Source: an uncultured Eubacteriales bacterium (lineage in GTDB: Bacteria; Bacillota; Clostridia; Lachnospirales; Lachnospiraceae). From it: a DNA stretch of 64,000 nucleotides. Below the pieces are notes generated by a model. That model did no database searches, was not told where the DNA came from, and saw only the letters and a program-made list of their open reading frames with translations. A program made the position numbers and the translations under genes. Positions 35,949 through 45,207 of this stretch are shown piece by piece; positions within the stretch are counted from its first letter, which is position 1, and each line of letters starts with the position of its first letter. The stretch lies in assembly GCA_900314885.1 (NCBI GenBank), contig OMWY01000001.1:62001-126000 (forward strand), written 5' to 3'.

Positions 35949-37796
35949 TTAATTTATTTCCTCCATGGTTACCTGCTTTGGCAGATGTAATATTACCTTT
36001 GTGTATTTCCCTTCCTCTGAAAATACGCTCATGCCGTACTGCTTTCCGAAGGATATGGCAATCCTGTCCTGCACATTTTTAAGTCCTACTCCGTGACCGC
36101 CTTCCTTATTGTCATCGGTATTTATAGGACTGTTTATTTTATCACGCAATTTAGCTAAGGCCTCAGAACTCATTCCGGCTCCGTTATCGGATATTTCTAT
36201 GAATACATCCTCATTTTCTTCGTATGCCTTTAGGTAAATGCTCGCGTCCTCACCGAGAGGCGCTATGCCATGAAGCACAGAATTCTCAATCACGGGCTGC
36301 AGGCTCATTTTGGGAATGGTCTGCTTCATTAATTCGGTTGGAATATTAAGGCTTAATGTCACCTCAAAGTCATTCCTAAGGTTCATTAATTTAATATCAT
36401 TATCTATATAATTTAATTCCTCTTCAACCGTCACCAGGCTTCGCTTCCAGGAGATGGAATACCGTAAGAGGGTGCCAAGTGAGGTGATGGAATCGGAAAT
36501 AACATATTCCTCATTAATTTCCGCGAGCATTTTTATTGATTCAAGTACATTATAAATAAAATGCGCGTTTATCTGGTTCTGCATGGCCTTCATGCCCGCC
36601 TGCATCACAAGGCGTTCTCGTTTTATATTTTCATCCATGAGTTCGTTTATCCTGTCAAGCATGGTGTTCATCTTCGTCGCGAGCTCACCGGTTTCGTCGT
36701 TTGCCATTATTTCGTTGCGTACAGTGAGGTCTCCGGTTTCCACAGTCTTCATGGTGCCGACCATCTCGTAGAGCTGGTTAAGCATGCCTGTAATTACGGC
36801 GTTAATTATAAATCCGATAATTATAAAAAATGCGATGGAAGCGAGTATATAACAATTCCTTAGGAATCTCACGTGGGCGATACTGTCAGTAATATTCCTG
36901 AGCCCGAAATAATTAATTCCCATATCGGACTCGCGGATGTTATATACTATATAGGTTTCATTGCCGCAATTAATCTTATATACATGCTCCTTAGAATAAT
37001 TAACGGAATTCCCCATTATTATTCTTGAAATATCGGTCAGATTTTCAGGGGCGTTCGTCCTGTAATAGACGTGCTTTGTTGTCCTGTCTACGAAAAATCC
37101 GAAGTTTCCTGTATTCTCCTCGTAGAGCTCGGGAAACATCTGCTCCATGGTCATCGCGGATTCTATGAATCCTATGGTTCCGTTATCATATACATTTACG
37201 GCGTCAACCCTTGATACAAGCCTCGTTTCACTACTTCCGCCGGAGCCTCCAAATACATTGTCGCGGTAGTTAAAATGCCAGCCTGACACACCGGTTTCTC
37301 CCCAGGTGAGGCTTTTCAATCTGGAGTTTTTGAAAATTATTGACATCATTTCTTCGATGTTGTCATTCGCTCCGTATACCCTTACAGCGTACATGGCGGG
37401 ATTATTATGAACCATTGTGTCAAGGGTTGTTACGGTATTGTCATGAAAATCTATCAGCTCCTCCGCATTCAAATGCTTGCCCTTCCTTGCGACATTTAAT
37501 ACGGATACAAGGGTTTCGTTTGACTGAAAGAGACGGGAGGCCATATTTATTGAGGCACGGTTAAGAGTGAATCGCTCCTTCGTTTCAGTCTGGGCAAAGG
37601 TCTGGTAGCGGATATTTTCGTTAATTACCTCATCACTCATGTTCTGAAATATAAATATCGAAAACAGTATTGTGACTCCTGCAATTGAAACAAGAAATAC
37701 TTCAGTGATACGGGTCTTAAGACTTTTAAACCTTTTATTATCACTTTTTCTTGTTCTCTTCCATTTGCCTCGTTTCTTCAGCGTGGACGTCTTCAT
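35949..37796 (-). CDS. Sensor histidine kinase (YesM-like)
   Basis: A membrane kinase of the His_kinase/LytS class, about 615 residues from the chosen start. One N-terminal membrane helix, an outside sensor of about 240 residues, a second helix, HAMP, the phosphoacceptor region NAHFIYNVLESIK, and the ATP-binding boxes ENSVLHG, DNGAGM and HGVGLKNVQDRI. The frame is open further upstream (to 37853), but I prefer the ATG at 37796: it still overlaps the preceding gene by 56 bp. No ribosome site is clear, so the start is uncertain. Pairs with the YesN-like regulator; the ligand is probably a sugar, possibly via a binding protein. Confidence 0.85.
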   Translation of the reverse strand: MKTSTLKKRGKWKRTRKSDNKRFKSLKTRITEVFLVSIAGVTILFSIFIFQNMSDEVINENIRYQTFAQTETKERFTLNRASINMASRLFQSNETLVSVLNVARKGKHLNAEELIDFHDNTVTTLDTMVHNNPAMYAVRVYGANDNIEEMMSIIFKNSRLKSLTWGETGVSGWHFNYRDNVFGGSGGSSETRLVSRVDAVNVYDNGTIGFIESAMTMEQMFPELYEENTGNFGFFVDRTTKHVYYRTNAPENLTDISRIIMGNSVNYSKEHVYKINCGNETYIVYNIRESDMGINYFGLRNITDSIAHVRFLRNCYILASIAFFIIIGFIINAVITGMLNQLYEMVGTMKTVETGDLTVRNEIMANDETGELATKMNTMLDRINELMDENIKRERLVMQAGMKAMQNQINAHFIYNVLESIKMLAEINEEYVISDSITSLGTLLRYSISWKRSLVTVEEELNYIDNDIKLMNLRNDFEVTLSLNIPTELMKQTIPKMSLQPVIENSVLHGIAPLGEDASIYLKAYEENEDVFIEISDNGAGMSSEALAKLRDKINSPINTDDNKEGGHGVGLKNVQDRIAISFGKQYGMSVFSEEGKYTKVILHLPKQVTMEEIN

Positions 37797-38737
37797 AGCC
37801 ATAATTATATCGCTCTTTCTTGTAGCTTGCCAATATGCTTTCAAATTCTTCATCGCTGCCGCAGATCATAAGCTTCTTGAGGGTTCTGCCCCATAATTTC
37901 TTTAGCTGCAGATACTCACTGCCAAGCCTCGAATTTTCCGGCAGATAAATATCATAATAGCCCGTATACGAAGCGTAAGGATATGTCCATGCCTCCATCT
38001 GGGCAAGGGGCTCCTCAAGTTCCTGCTTAAAATCGAGCTGCTTCGCGAGGTCCATTAACATCCAAAGATTATAGTCGGCGCAATATTTTTCATTATAGGT
38101 CTGCCTGTCATTTTTCATGTAATTTTTAATTGACTGCTTAAGTACAGGCTTGCCGTTTACTATATCATATGTGACTCCTTCTACGCCGAGGTAGGTTAAT
38201 TTCTGGCCATCCTCACTTAAAAGGAAGTCTATTAACTTGATAGCGGCCTCGGGGTTTTTGCACTTCTTTGAAATCATGGTAACTGTCCAGCCCGCCATCC
38301 CGTTTGTGGGAAGGACGTAATCGTCGCCCCTGCTGTTTTTCGGCCCGTCTATCGCTATATAAATAGAGTCAGGGTCGTTATTATATCGGGTCAGCTCCTG
38401 ATCCACCAGATCGGTACGAGGATAAATCATGCAGAAATATCTGCCATCCTCTATATTTTCATTTATTTCATTCTGGTCATTTAAAAATATTTCCGGCGAA
38501 ATAAGCCCTTCCTCGTTCATTTTCCGAAAAAGCCTTAAGTAGGCGAGGTATTCTTCATCGAGATTCCTGTCGTAGTATTCACCATCTTTTTCATAAGGTA
38601 TGGCGAGTAAATCCTGTAAGTAATCGTCGAATGAAGGAGAAGCATTTTCGGTAAATGGTCTGCCTCCGATCGGAATTAGGTCCTTCCCCATAACCTCGGG
38701 AAATTCTTCCTTGGCTTTTTTTCGTTTTCGTGTTCAT
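37741..38737 (-). pseudogene. Solute-binding protein gene with large internal deletion
   Basis: The remaining C-terminal ~320 codons match a lipoprotein-type sugar-binding protein (KEEFPEVMGKDLIPIGGRPFTENA, FLLSEDGQKLTYLGVEGVTYD). The signal peptide and the N-terminal half are gone. A start-like ATG at 38737 with AAAGAGG upstream gives only MNTKTKK before running out of frame at a seven-A run (about 38715-38721); a one-base change there would join it to the C-terminal frame. So an internal deletion plus a frameshift removed the export signal. It lies directly upstream of yesM, where a cognate binding protein would be expected. Confidence 0.7.
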
Positions 38738-38789
38738 AATATTTTTAATTCCTCTTTGAGATTAATAGGGAAATAAACCTTAGAATTAG

Positions 38790-38818
38790 CGCCCGGCACT
38801 GATGAAGGCAGCGCCGGG
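38790..38818 (-). terminator. Possible terminator hairpin after the binding-protein gene
   Basis: Stem cccggc/gccggg with a 15-base loop and GCG extensions. There is no good T run on the minus strand, so this is weak. Confidence 0.35.
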
Positions 38819-38852
38819 TTGGGTGGAAAAAAGGTTTTATCAATAGAAGGTA

Positions 38853-40328
38853 TTATCTGTCTATTTCAAGATCAGGATAGGTAGAATGAACAGTATCATA
38901 AAATGTATTTATAGCTGTTTCCTTATCTGAAGCGCCTGTCTTAATTGAGGAAATAGCCTGGCCCCAAGCGTCTCCGATAACCTTATCATACTTTGTTACC
39001 TTTGAGTAGTCGATATGGGTTGCCTGATCAAGCCAGAAAGAGTAAAGCTTCTCATTTCCGTAAACAGGGTTCTCATCATCCTTATGCTTCTCAAGGACGC
39101 TCTTAAGAGCTACAACGTCACCCTGAGATGTCTCTATCCACCAGTCAGCTGTGTCAGGATCAAGTGTGCAGAACTTTATGAAGTCCCAAGCTGCTTCCTT
39201 CTTCTTTGACTGAGAGGAAATTCCTATAAATGTACCGCCGCCGAAACCATAAGATGGTCCTGAGCAAACGCCCCATTTTCCTGAGGTATCCTTAACATTA
39301 TCTCTGAGTGTAAGAACGCCCCATGATGGAAGACCGTAAGCGAATACTTCTGTCTTAGGAAGGTCCTTGGTAGCTTCATCGAAATTATCGCTGTCCCATA
39401 CATTTACTGAATCATCGCTTCCGTTCTGGATGTCAGCCGTAAGAATAGGAATAGGGCCGCTCATTGCCTGATACCATGGTGTTGACCACTGTGAAGCGTA
39501 TGCTGTAAGGTCATCCTGGTAGAGCTTTACAGCGAGGTCCATATAATCGTATCTGCTCTGGTCTACATTTAATTTATTATCTACTACCCATGCGCTGTCG
39601 CCTGAGAAATAATTCATCTCGGCATCTGAAGCGAAAATTCTGTAGCCAGCGTCCTTTAACTTGTTAGCTGTATCAAGAATTGTAGGATAATCTGCGAAGA
39701 GCTTGCCGATTTCGGTAGGATCATCTGTTCCGAAAACCTTGGTCGCGATATCTCTTCTGTAGTACATTCCGGCAGGAGTTATCTGGTAGGAAATGGCTCT
39801 CTGGATTCCGTCAGCATCCTGGCCAACCTTCCATACGTAATTGGTAACCTGATCCGCGTAATCCTGAGCTCCGAACTGGTCGAGATCCTCGAAGAAACCA
39901 TTGTCGTAGAAGTCCTGGAGCATCTGAGGCTCGCCTACTATAATATCAGGCTCGCTTTCGCCACCCATAAGGGCTGTCTGAACCTTTGTAGGGTAGTCGG
40001 CAGGCTCGATGACTACTGTCTCGACTTCGTTTCCTGTCTTTTCCTTATAGTGGTCGGCGAACTGCTCGAGGTCCTTGGTAAGTGTCCATACGACGATCTT
40101 ATCGTTCTGACCATAGGTGAGGCTTGTGCTGCCGCTTGAAGAAGAGCTCCCTGAGCCCGAAGCGCTTGCGCTTGTGCTGCCTGAAGCCGTAGCGCTCGAA
40201 ACGGTTGCGCTGCTGGCTGTGCTTGTCTTAGTGCCGGTGGAAGCGGAGCTTCCGTCTGAGCCGCACCCCACAAGTCCGGCTGCCATTGTGGCTGCAAGTG
40301 TGACAGCCATGATCTTTTTGATTTGCAT
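38853..40328 (-). CDS. Extracellular solute-binding lipoprotein (sugar type)
   Basis: A 491-residue family 1 binding lipoprotein: lipobox LVGC with Cys22, a long Ser/Ala/Thr/Gly linker (about residues 24-70), then the two-lobed ligand domain (NDKIVVWTLTKDLEQFADHYKEKTG..., KKKEAAWDFIKFCTLDPDTADWW). AGGAGG precedes the ATG. No permease genes follow; downstream lie a second, broken binding protein and the YesMN pair. It probably delivers an oligosaccharide to a transporter elsewhere, with the UgpC-type ATPase as motor (inference). Confidence 0.9.
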   Translation of the reverse strand: MQIKKIMAVTLAATMAAGLVGCGSDGSSASTGTKTSTASSATVSSATASGSTSASASGSGSSSSSGSTSLTYGQNDKIVVWTLTKDLEQFADHYKEKTGNEVETVVIEPADYPTKVQTALMGGESEPDIIVGEPQMLQDFYDNGFFEDLDQFGAQDYADQVTNYVWKVGQDADGIQRAISYQITPAGMYYRRDIATKVFGTDDPTEIGKLFADYPTILDTANKLKDAGYRIFASDAEMNYFSGDSAWVVDNKLNVDQSRYDYMDLAVKLYQDDLTAYASQWSTPWYQAMSGPIPILTADIQNGSDDSVNVWDSDNFDEATKDLPKTEVFAYGLPSWGVLTLRDNVKDTSGKWGVCSGPSYGFGGGTFIGISSQSKKKEAAWDFIKFCTLDPDTADWWIETSQGDVVALKSVLEKHKDDENPVYGNEKLYSFWLDQATHIDYSKVTKYDKVIGDAWGQAISSIKTGASDKETAINTFYDTVHSTYPDLEIDR

Positions 40329-40458
40329 CTTTTTCCTCCTTGTGTAAACCCCGGTCCTTGTTAGTTAATTTAAAGGACTTCGTTTATTGTGTCTTAAATA
40401 TAACACCGGCGGAAGGCTAAAAAAAGAAACTGAATTTTAGCGAGGTGTCACTTTTTGC

Positions 40459-40487
40459 TTTACATTTTTAATTCATTGTTTTATACT
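40459..40487 (+). promoter_or_regulatory. Promoter of the glutamine synthetase operon
   Basis: TTTACA (40459-40464), 17 bp, TATACT (40482-40487), leaving a leader of only about 30 bases. Confidence 0.75.
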
Positions 40488-40521
40488 TGTTTTATTGCAT
40501 TAAATAACAGGAGTACAGCCA

Positions 40522-41736
40522 ATGAGCACATTTGAAGAATTACAGGAGAAGATCGACGAGGAAAATGTCCGCTTTATCCGCCTCACCTTCTTCGACGCAT
40601 TTGGAGTGCAGAAGAATGTCGCCATCATGCCGGGGGAGCTTAGAAGGGCAGTGACGCAGGGCATTTCTTTTGATGCTTCGGTTATCACGGGACTTGAAAA
40701 GAAGGGCGGAAGCGACCTCTTCCTTCGTCCAAATATCGACACATTTCAGTATCTGCCATGGCGCCCTATAGACGGCAAGGTCTGCAGATTTTTCTGCGAT
40801 ATCTATGACGCTGATGGCAAGCCTTATGAGCGTGACTGCCGCCTTATGCTAAAAAACGCGGTTAAGCTCGCCGAGGAAAAGGGAATCCGCGTATCCATGG
40901 GCGCTGAGATGGAGTTCTATGTATTTAAGAAGGACGAGAACGGAGCGGATACTAAGATTCCGCTTGACTACGCAGGCTACATGGACGTAGGCCCTTCTGA
41001 CTGCGGGGAAAATCTCCGCCGCGATATATGCTTCGCCCTTGTGGATATGGGAATCACGCCCGAGTCATCCCACCATGAGCAGGGGCCGGGCCAAAATGAG
41101 ATAGACGTCCGCTTCGCGAGACCTCTCCGTGCGGCTGATAATACGGATACGGTGAAATGGGCCGTGAGATGCCTATCGGATATGGATGGCCTTACAGCGG
41201 ATTTCTCACCGAAGCCTGTCGCTGACTGCCCGGGAAATGGCATGCATATCAACATTTCCGTTGAGGGCGCGGGCGAGGATGATTACAATCCTTACTTTAT
41301 GTCGGGTATCCTTAACAGAATTCCTGAGATAACCATTTTCACGAATCCTCTTGCCGAATCCTACTCAAGGTTTGGTAAAAATGAGGCGCCTAACGCTATC
41401 TGCTATGGCTTCGGGGAACGTGAATCTCTCGTTAGGATTCCTGCCGACGATAAGGCAAGAAGGCGGATTGAGCTTAGAAGTCCGGATCCGACCGCTAATC
41501 CGTACCTGATATTTACCCTTCTTATCTACGCGGGCCTTGAGGGCGTTGAGAAGCATGAAATGTACCCATATGAGATGAAGGATGGGATCATTTACAAGGA
41601 TGGAAAGGCAGTGAAGGATTGCCCTGTTGTTCCTAAGGATATAGAAGAGGCAAGGAAGCTTGCCAAGGACAGTGATTTTGTAAAGAAATACGTACCAACG
41701 GAATACTTGAATGCTTATCTTAACATAAAACGGTGA
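40522..41736 (+). CDS. glnA: Glutamine synthetase (short form)
   Basis: A 404-residue type I glutamine synthetase, which makes glutamine from glutamate, ammonia and ATP. Landmarks: GAEMEFYVF, HHEQGPGQNEID, NGMHINIS, RFGKNEAPN and RIELRSPDPTANPYL. It is shorter than the usual ~440 residues and the region around the active-site His-containing loop reads PGNGMHINIS, so it may be a divergent member of the family. AGGAG precedes the ATG. Four genes follow closely: ANTAR regulator (6 bp), dapL and a HAD hydrolase, probably one transcript linking nitrogen assimilation and lysine/cell-wall amino acid synthesis. Confidence 0.88.
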   Translation: MSTFEELQEKIDEENVRFIRLTFFDAFGVQKNVAIMPGELRRAVTQGISFDASVITGLEKKGGSDLFLRPNIDTFQYLPWRPIDGKVCRFFCDIYDADGKPYERDCRLMLKNAVKLAEEKGIRVSMGAEMEFYVFKKDENGADTKIPLDYAGYMDVGPSDCGENLRRDICFALVDMGITPESSHHEQGPGQNEIDVRFARPLRAADNTDTVKWAVRCLSDMDGLTADFSPKPVADCPGNGMHINISVEGAGEDDYNPYFMSGILNRIPEITIFTNPLAESYSRFGKNEAPNAICYGFGERESLVRIPADDKARRRIELRSPDPTANPYLIFTLLIYAGLEGVEKHEMYPYEMKDGIIYKDGKAVKDCPVVPKDIEEARKLAKDSDFVKKYVPTEYLNAYLNIKR

Positions 41737-41742
41737 TAATGT

Positions 41743-42324
41743 ATGTCGATACTTAATAAACGAGGCAGAGTGCTTGTAGTATCGGCGGGACAGGCGGGAG
41801 ACGAGCTGAGGCAGGTTTTAGCGACTGTGTATTCGTTTGGCGCTGTATGTATTAGCGCGGCGGACGCGAGGCTAAAGCTTGACAAGGAAAAATTTGACAC
41901 CGTTGTCATAAATACGCCGTTACCGGATGAGTTCGGCACAGGGGCAGCTGTGGATATGGCTGAGAAGCATCCGGATATGCAGGTAATTCTGATAGTAAAG
42001 GCGGAGCTCTATGAGAAGGTCTCATCGAAGACAAAGGACCTAGGGGTATTTGTCATGACAAAGCCCGTAAAGCGGCAGACTCTCTTAGAGGCTTCGGCTA
42101 TGGCTCTCGCCGCGAGCGTGAGAATTAAGCTCCTTCGCGAAGAGAACAGCAGACTTAAAAGGCGCGTGGACGAGATGGGTACCATTTCCCGCGCGAAATG
42201 TCTCCTTATAGAAAAAAGGGGATTTACTGAGGAAAGCGCTCACCGCTACCTTGAGAAGGTGGCGATGGACAAGAGTTTCACTAAACGTGAAGTAGCGGAA
42301 TCTATTATAGATGAACTAACCTGA
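41743..42324 (+). CDS. ANTAR-domain RNA-binding response regulator
   Basis: A 193-residue regulator. Residues 1-120 are receiver-like but lack a clear acidic pocket and the phosphoacceptor sits in [10 protein letters not shown], so phosphorylation is doubtful. A coiled coil (about 122-140) leads to the ANTAR domain (about 143-193: [23 protein letters not shown]...AESII). ANTAR proteins prevent transcription termination by binding paired RNA hairpins. Co-transcribed with glutamine synthetase, as in other Clostridia, so nitrogen control is likely. No twin hairpin is seen in the short glnA leader; the targets are probably elsewhere. Confidence 0.88.
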   Translation: MSILNKRGRVLVVSAGQAGDELRQVLATVYSFGAVCISAADARLKLDKEKFDTVVINTPLPDEFGTGAAVDMAEKHPDMQVILIVKAELYEKVSSKTKDLGVFVMTKPVKRQTLLEASAMALAASVRIKLLREENSRLKRRVDEMGTISRAKCLLIEKRGFTEESAHRYLEKVAMDKSFTKREVAESIIDELT

Positions 42325-42337
42325 GATGGAGGAAATT

Positions 42338-43555
42338 ATGGTTAAAGTAAATGAAAATTATACAAGGCTTCCGGGAAGTTACCTCTTTTCGACTATAGGA
42401 AAGAAGGTCACTGCCTATAAGGCTGAGAACCCTGATAAGAAGGTGATTTCACTCGGAATCGGTGATGTCACGCAGCCGCTTGTACCTGCGGTAATTAAGG
42501 CGCTGCACGCGGCTGTAGATGAGATGGGGAACGCTGAAACCTTCAAAGGTTATTCTCCTGACGGTGGTTACGAATTCTTAAGGAAGGCTATTAAGGAGAA
42601 GGATTACGGCGCAAGGGGCGTTGATATCGGCCTTGATGAGATATTCGTATCGGATGGCGCCAAGAGTGATTCGAGCAATATCCAGGAGCTTTTCGCAAAT
42701 AACTGCCGTATAGCGGTCTGCGATCCTGTCTACCCTGTCTATATCGATTCTAACGCTATGGCAGGCCGCGCGGGCTATTATGACAAGGCTTCGGGAAAAT
42801 GGACCGATGTAATTTATATGCCTTGTACTGCCGAAAATGACTTCGTTCCGGCATTTCCTGAAACGGTTCCTGACATAATTTACCTCTGCCTGCCTAACAA
42901 CCCTACAGGCACTACTCTTCCTAAGAACGAGCTTCAGAAGTGGGTTGACTACGCTAATGAGAACAAGATTGTCATCATTTACGACGCCGCTTATGAGGCC
43001 TATATCAGCGAAGAAAATGTCGCTCACAGCATTTACGAGTGTGACGGCGCTAAGGAGTGCGCTATAGAGCTTAGAAGCTTCTCTAAGAACGCGGGCTTTA
43101 CGGGAACCAGACTTGGTTTTACCGTAGTGCCTAAGGACCTTGTGGTTGACGGTGTATCCCTTAATGGCATGTGGGCCAGGCGCCAGGGAAGCAAGTTCAA
43201 CGGGGCTCCTTATATAGTTCAGCGCGCGGGCGAGGCTGTCTACAGCGATGAGGCGAAGAGGGAGACGGCTGAGCAGGTTGCCTATTATATGAGGAACGCC
43301 AAAATTATCCGTGAGGGCCTCGCAAATGCGGGATTCACAGTATATGGCGGCGTAAATGCTCCATATATCTGGCTTAAGACTCCTGATGAGCTCACAAGCT
43401 GGGAATTCTTCGACAAGCTCCTCCATGAGGCTGATATAGTCGGTACTCCGGGCTCAGGCTTTGGACCTTCGGGCGAAGGCTACTTCAGACTGACAGCATT
43501 TGGAAAATACGAGGATACTCTTGAGGCTGTCAAGCGCTTTGAGAAGCTTAGGTAA
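42338..43555 (+). CDS. dapL: LL-diaminopimelate aminotransferase
   Basis: A 405-residue PLP enzyme converting tetrahydrodipicolinate directly to LL-diaminopimelate for lysine and peptidoglycan. Fold type I features: GIGDVTQPL near residue 46, [16 protein letters not shown], and the PLP Lys250 in [12 protein letters not shown], which is characteristic of DapL. The ATG at 42338 is used rather than 42326 because GGAGG (42328-42332) lies between them. Confidence 0.94.
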   Translation: MVKVNENYTRLPGSYLFSTIGKKVTAYKAENPDKKVISLGIGDVTQPLVPAVIKALHAAVDEMGNAETFKGYSPDGGYEFLRKAIKEKDYGARGVDIGLDEIFVSDGAKSDSSNIQELFANNCRIAVCDPVYPVYIDSNAMAGRAGYYDKASGKWTDVIYMPCTAENDFVPAFPETVPDIIYLCLPNNPTGTTLPKNELQKWVDYANENKIVIIYDAAYEAYISEENVAHSIYECDGAKECAIELRSFSKNAGFTGTRLGFTVVPKDLVVDGVSLNGMWARRQGSKFNGAPYIVQRAGEAVYSDEAKRETAEQVAYYMRNAKIIREGLANAGFTVYGGVNAPYIWLKTPDELTSWEFFDKLLHEADIVGTPGSGFGPSGEGYFRLTAFGKYEDTLEAVKRFEKLR

Positions 43556-44164
43556 ATGCCTATGAAAAAATATAAGAATCTGATTTTCGATGTGGGAGAC
43601 GTGCTTCTTTCGTATCGGTGGAAGGACATGCTAATGAAGGACCACGGCCTTTCTGAGGAGGATGCCGAGAGGATAGGGCAGGAAATGTTCTGCTCTCCCT
43701 ATTGGGCTATCCTTGACTTAGGCACGCTCTCCGAGGAAGAGGTCATGGACGGCTATGACCTTGTTTATCCCGAGGACGGCGACCACATAAGGTGGTTCAT
43801 TTCTCACGGGGAGCTCATGCAGGTACCGAGACCCCGCGTGTGGGAGAAGGTGAAGGAGCTAAAGGATAAGGGCTATAAATTATATTATTTATCGAATTAT
43901 TCGGAAGGGTTATTCAAGAAGCATACGGGAAATTATCCGTTCTTAGGATATATGGATGGCGGAATAGTTTCGTATGAGATTCATATTACGAAACCCGATC
44001 ACAGGATATACGAGAGGCTTCTTGCTAAATATAATCTCGATGCCCGCGACTGTCTCTTCTTCGATGACAGGCAGGCGAATACCAAGGCCGCAGAGGAAAT
44101 CGGGATAGATTCCGTGACGGTCAAGAGTGAAGAATTTCTGCTGGAAGAATTGGATGAGTTATAG
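43556..44164 (+). CDS. HAD superfamily hydrolase
   Basis: A 202-residue HAD hydrolase of the YihX-like subgroup: motif I IFDVGDVLLSY (nucleophile Asp), motif II YYLSNYS, the HITKPDHRIYERLL region with Lys, and motif IV FFDDRQAN. Probably a sugar-phosphate or nucleotide phosphatase; the substrate is unknown. It begins immediately after the dapL stop; a second ATG 6 bases later is equally possible. Last gene of the operon. Confidence 0.88.
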   Translation: MPMKKYKNLIFDVGDVLLSYRWKDMLMKDHGLSEEDAERIGQEMFCSPYWAILDLGTLSEEEVMDGYDLVYPEDGDHIRWFISHGELMQVPRPRVWEKVKELKDKGYKLYYLSNYSEGLFKKHTGNYPFLGYMDGGIVSYEIHITKPDHRIYERLLAKYNLDARDCLFFDDRQANTKAAEEIGIDSVTVKSEEFLLEELDEL

Positions 44165-44210
44165 AACACGAGTCAGGCACGCCATGCGGCGAGCCAGACA
44201 CGTATTAAAA

Positions 44211-44258
44211 AATCCGAGTCCGGAACTCGCTTATGCGTGAACCGGGCTCGGATTTTTT
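44211..44258 (+). terminator. Terminator of the glnA-dapL operon
   Basis: Long stem aatccgag...ctcggatt with an internal mismatch, followed by seven T. Confidence 0.85.
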
Positions 44259-44315
44259 TGCTATCGTGAGGCAGCTTCGGTATATGTATAAAATTAAAAA
44301 ACTTTCAGATAAACA

Positions 44316-44344
44316 TTGAAGTCTGGCAGAAAGGGTGGTATAAT
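44316..44344 (+). promoter_or_regulatory. Promoter of the sortase gene
   Basis: TTGAAG (44316-44321), 17 bp, TATAAT (44339-44344), with extended -10 TG at 44336-44337. Confidence 0.75.
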
Positions 44345-44386
44345 AGTAAAACAGCACTAATAAAGGAATATAGGGCATCATAGGAA

Positions 44387-45207
44387 ATGACAAAACGCGA
44401 TAAAAGAAGTTCACTTTTGTGATATTAATTATTTTAATGATACTTATCATCGCCTTCTCAGGCTATAAGATCATAAGTATTATGTCAGACTATAAAAAGG
44501 CGGCAGATACATATAATGAAGCCGAGAAGAATTTTGTAAAAAAGCTCGACGAACCAGATGTCGTCACTTCAGACAGCGGCTCCAATGGAGGCCTCGCGAA
44601 GGAGACTACCAAAGAAGACGGCTTTATAGACGTTGACATCGAAGCTCTGAAGATGGTTAACCCGGATGTTGTGGCATGGATATATTTTGAAAATGAAGAC
44701 ATCAGCTATCCGGTCCTTTATTCCGGTGATGACACGACATATCTGAGAACCGCGTATACAGGAGAACACGCACAGGCGGGCTCCATATTTATAGAAGGGG
44801 CTAACAGCAAGGACTTCAGTGACGCGCATACCATAGTGTACGGCCACAACATGAACGACCTTTCTATGTTTGGAAAGCTAAAATGGTATAAGAAGAAGGA
44901 TTATTTCCCTCTTCACAGGTACTTTCAGATAATTACGGAAAAAAAGAATTACAGATACGAGATATTTGCTTACAAGGAGGTCGAACCTTCAAGTGATATA
45001 TATACGGTTTTTAAGGACGGAAATGATGAGTTCGAGGCATTTGTAAAGGAAAAACTGCTTAAGGGCTCATTGATTAAAAACGACATTGAATTAGACAGGA
45101 AAGATCATATCTTGACACTCTCAACATGCGGGAACGACAGCTCAGTGAGATTCGTGGTTTCCGCTGTCAGAATCGAGGAAATGGACAGGCGGGCTTATGA
45201 AGAATAG
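44387..45207 (+). CDS. Class B sortase, N-terminus possibly frameshifted
   Basis: The main frame (from a GTG at 44419, 262 residues) has a membrane helix at the very start and a sortase B catalytic domain: His in VYGHNMND, Cys in TLSTC and Arg in SVRFVV. The GTG has no ribosome site. An ATG at 44387 with AGGA upstream encodes MTKRDKRSSLL and then stops at 44420; one added T in the run at 44415-44418 would join it to the main frame and give the usual basic cytoplasmic tail before the helix. So the natural start is probably 44387 with a frameshift. The surface-protein gene overlaps its end by 11 bp. Confidence 0.8.

Noticed and set aside
40013..40347. Open frames opposite and alongside the binding protein's N-terminus (one Gln/Ala-rich, one Leu/Glu/Pro-rich)
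   Set aside because: They are frame-shifted or antisense readings of the Ser/Ala/Thr linker codons of the lipoprotein gene at 38853-40328.
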